This document shows, piece after piece, positions 61,180 to 64,000 of a stretch of DNA of 64,000 nucleotides (position 1 is the stretch's first letter; each line of letters opens with the position of its first letter). A program made the translations under genes and the position numbers. A model generated the notes under the pieces. That model was not told the DNA's origin. It was given only the letters and a program-made list of their open reading frames with translations, and searched no databases. Source of the DNA: Bretschneidera sinensis (Eukaryota; Streptophyta; Magnoliopsida; Brassicales; Akaniaceae); assembly GCA_023935145.1 (NCBI GenBank), contig CM043700.1, forward strand, positions 34,947,120 through 35,011,119, written 5' to 3'.

Positions 61180-61927
61180 ATGGGTAATAAGATGGGGTAC
61201 CTTACTACCCAAATACAAAAGGCATTGCATGAAATTAGGCAAAAAGTTGGTTTCTTTTGATGATGGTGATGCTGAACTCTACTTCTCATCAAAAGAAGAA
61301 GAAGAAGAAGATGATATTTATTTATGTTGGTCTTGAGATAGGACAGTCATCAAATTCTGAGTCTAACAGACAAACTTTTGTTTGTGAAATCTTTGTTGAG
61401 CAATGTCCTTTAGAGGACTCATTCAATGTGAATGGTTGCAGTCACTTCTACTGCACCCAATGCATGAACAGATATGAGTCTCGAAACTTGAAGAGAACAC
61501 GACTCGGATTCAATGCCCTGTACCAAACTCTAGTGGATTGTTAGAGCTCGAGTATTGTAGCTATAAACTCCCACGACAGGTGTTTGATAGGTGGGGCAAA
61601 GCCTTGTATGAGGCAATGATTTTTTAGTCTAAAAATTTCTACTGTCCCTTCAAGGATTGCTCCGCGCTATAATTTGAACGATGATAATCGAGGAGAGGTA
61701 ATAAGGCAATCAGAGTGTCCTAATTGTTGGAGACTGTTTTGCGCGCAGTGCAAGGTTCCTTGGCACGCATGGTTTAATTGCAAGGAGTTTCAGAAGTTGA
61801 ACAAAGATGAGAGAGAGAATGAAGACATCATGTTGATGAAGCTCGCACAGAACAGCAACTGGAGGAGGTGCCCAAGCTGTTGGTTCTATGTTGAGAAATC
61901 TGCCGGCTGCATGCATATGAAATGCAG
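61180..61927 (+). pseudogene. Broken tandem copy of the RBR E3 ligase
   Basis: It starts ATGGGTAATAAGATGGGGTA, matching the start of the gene at 58372. Homology then follows in order: FVCEIFVEQCPLEDSFNVNG (a RING1 Cys is now Phe), HFYCTQCMNRY, a remnant of the FDRWG region, ECPNCWRLFCAQCKVPWHAW, and WRRCPSCWFYVEKSAGCMHM ending at a donor AATGCAG|GTCAGT. The frame changes several times: a stop falls soon after the start, another at about 61327, another at 61541, and TAG at about 61625. No partner for exon 2 is visible in the remaining 2 kb. A duplicated, non-coding relic. Confidence 0.88.
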
Positions 61928-64000
61928 GTCAGTCTTAATAGTTGTTTTTTTATCAAATGGATTTATCAGTTTTGTGGTTTTAACTTGATTGATTATGTTA
62001 CTGGCATTCGCATATACATGAGTATTGGTTGTTAGCATTCTTCTGCTAATTAATCACTTTGCATATTGTTAATTATCAGTTAAAATCTATGATATTTGGT
62101 TTAGCTTATTATTGAGTTAGCATCTTTTATGTTGAATTTAGCATTGATTTGCACGTAGAACGTACATCCTCTCCTTGCTGCCCCTAATCTCTAAGACAGT
62201 TTAAGCTTAGCTAGAAAGAAAGGGAAGGTTTATAATAGAAGGGTAGCGTAGGAAAAATAAAGTAAAAGAGTAATTGATACTTTTCTCGTGTAATGCAAGT
62301 TTTATTAAAGCGTGTAAGAGAGTACATCTTTCCCTTGCAAACCCAGGTTGTCAATATCATGTCAGAAAGTGTTTTGTTTTTAATTATTGGAACTGTTTTG
62401 ATTTTGTTTTGTTTCGAGATTTATAACATGTATCAATCAAATTATATGCATTTCATTCTACCATTAAAATTGATATTCTTAAATAAGATATAAGCTATTG
62501 AATGTTTTAATAATAAAATATCTCAATCTACCACTAAAATTACACTAAAATAAATCGAATTAAGTTGAAACAAGTCAAAATAGAAAGTAAATTGGAACCG
62601 AGAGTTCAATGCTCCATTTTATTTGCAAAATCGATATGTTTTAACCGTTTCGACCGAAATGAAACAGAGTTGACAATCTTGTTGCAAACCCTCGATTTTG
62701 TGTTAGTTAAAAAAAATATAATGTAGTACTACTAGAATTTCTAGACCTTTCAAACATTTCAGACTAAATTTTTTTTTACACAATCAAGACTAAATGTTTA
62801 GAATTTCTTCGTTTGGGAGTTGAAATAAAATAAGGTTTATTTTGATAAAAAAATATCATTTGACAGTAATTTCTTTTTTATCAAATGGTACTAAATTTTT
62901 GTCTAATAACATCATTATAAAAAATTATTTTTATTAATATTTTAAATTATTATTAAATAATACCAAAAATCATATAACAATATTTATTTCAAACCGCACC
63001 ATAATTAGTTAATTACATATTTATCGTGATAGTGAGTACATTTTCTCTTTTCCATCCAATTAACGAGTACTACTTTACGGTTGTCTTGTCACATGTAGCA
63101 TATGAGCTTCATATTCCTTTCAAGCTTAATAGCTTAATCAAGTACCTAACAATGTGCTAATTCTAATTTTCTAAACATTATTATTTGGACTGTGGTAAGA
63201 GATTCACAATTTTACATTATATCAATTGGACCATGAATATTATGTTAACAGTTCAATTAAATTTTAACATTTAATTTTTATTAATTAAATTAACGTAATG
63301 CATACGTAACAAATAATACTGTAGATATCACAAAATAACCGCATCATCAAAAAAACAAAATCAAAATAAACTTTAGAAAAATTAATTAGATTTGAATCGC
63401 ATCCTCACTCGTTCATATTTTTTTATATTTAATTTATGATTATTTTATTTTTATTTTTTTTGTTGATTCGATTATTTTGTGAACATTACACGCTTTGTCA
63501 CGTATATGTTATATCAATCTAATCGCAAAAAATAACATGTCATAACTTTATAATTTTTAGGATTCAATTAACACAATAGAACTGACTAAAACGAAATAAT
63601 CACCGTGTATTTTTTCAAAATAAAAAGTAATATTTACTTTTATAAAAACCTATCAAGTATCAATATTTGACCGCATAGAGCATTTGGTATATGCTTAATT
63701 TAATTATCAACTTTTTCAATGGAGAAAAATTTATCAACCCATCCCTAAAAAATTGAAAAAAAAAAAACAAAAGCCTATAAACTCTTCTGTTTTTTTTTTT
63801 TTTTGGAGCACATGCAAAGAGAATTAGAATAAGAGCATGAAATCGACCTTACACATAAAAGTACGAGCAAGCATATATTTATAAATTTTTTGTTTAAAAT
63901 GATTAAATTTTATGAATTTTTTTTTTCGAAATTTATATATTTATTGTGTTTGAACAAAATAATTTTAATTTATTTCTAAACTAATTCACTATAAAATTGA
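61928..64000. other. AT-rich intergenic DNA
   Basis: No exon 2 for the RBR pseudogene, no recognisable domain and no clear repeat structure. The sequence is dominated by AT-rich runs and homopolymers (for example poly-T near 63790). Confidence 0.5.

Overview
This is nuclear DNA from a dicot plant. It is AT-rich, genes carry many short exons and GT-AG introns, and LTR, LINE, MULE and hAT debris is common. The species cannot be named from the sequence alone. I reconstructed six complete coding genes by joining exons at in-frame splice sites. All six keep an open frame and give protein lengths normal for their families.

Layout: (1) 1-11.0 kb, plus strand: a TETRASPORE/NACK2-type cytokinetic kinesin (14 coding exons, 948 aa). 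(2) 12.2-16.9 kb, plus: translation initiation factor eIF3 subunit k (8 exons, 235 aa). (3) 39.5-20.1 kb, minus: a SAC2-5-type phosphoinositide phosphatase, best match SAC3 (16 exons, 838 aa, spread over 19.3 kb). (4) 40-46 kb: intergenic DNA with a fold-back repeat, a decayed retroelement, a possible SINE and a RED/SMU2 gene fragment. (5) 48.75-46.4 kb, minus: ribosomal protein eL38 (69 aa), whose first coding exon is the ATG alone. (6) 50.0-55.9 kb, plus: a FYVE-SYLF protein, CFS1 type (481 aa). (7) 58.4-60.5 kb, plus: a small RBR E3 ubiquitin ligase (281 aa), followed at 61.2 kb by a broken tandem copy.

The order kinesin TES, SAC3, CFS1 matches what I recall of Arabidopsis At3g43210, At3g43220 and At3g43230, with eIF3k and eL38 lying between them here. 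This looks like a conserved microsyntenic block and supports the orthology calls. The genes do not form one pathway: they serve cell-plate formation, translation, vacuolar phosphoinositide turnover and autophagosome/endosome traffic.

The most unusual content is inside introns. SAC3 intron 12 holds a three-level nest: a Ty1/copia element inside the 3' end of a 5'-truncated LINE, inside an LTR retroelement. SAC3 intron 15 holds a Pack-MULE carrying a captured aspartyl-protease fragment. CFS1 intron 3 holds a second long-TIR element whose cargo is tandemly duplicated (about 870 bp twice, nearly identical), followed about 75 bp later by a hAT element with a perfect 8-bp target duplication. Despite this load the host splice frames are intact. 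I found no tRNA or rRNA gene, no CRISPR array and no clear candidate for an undescribed multi-gene system.
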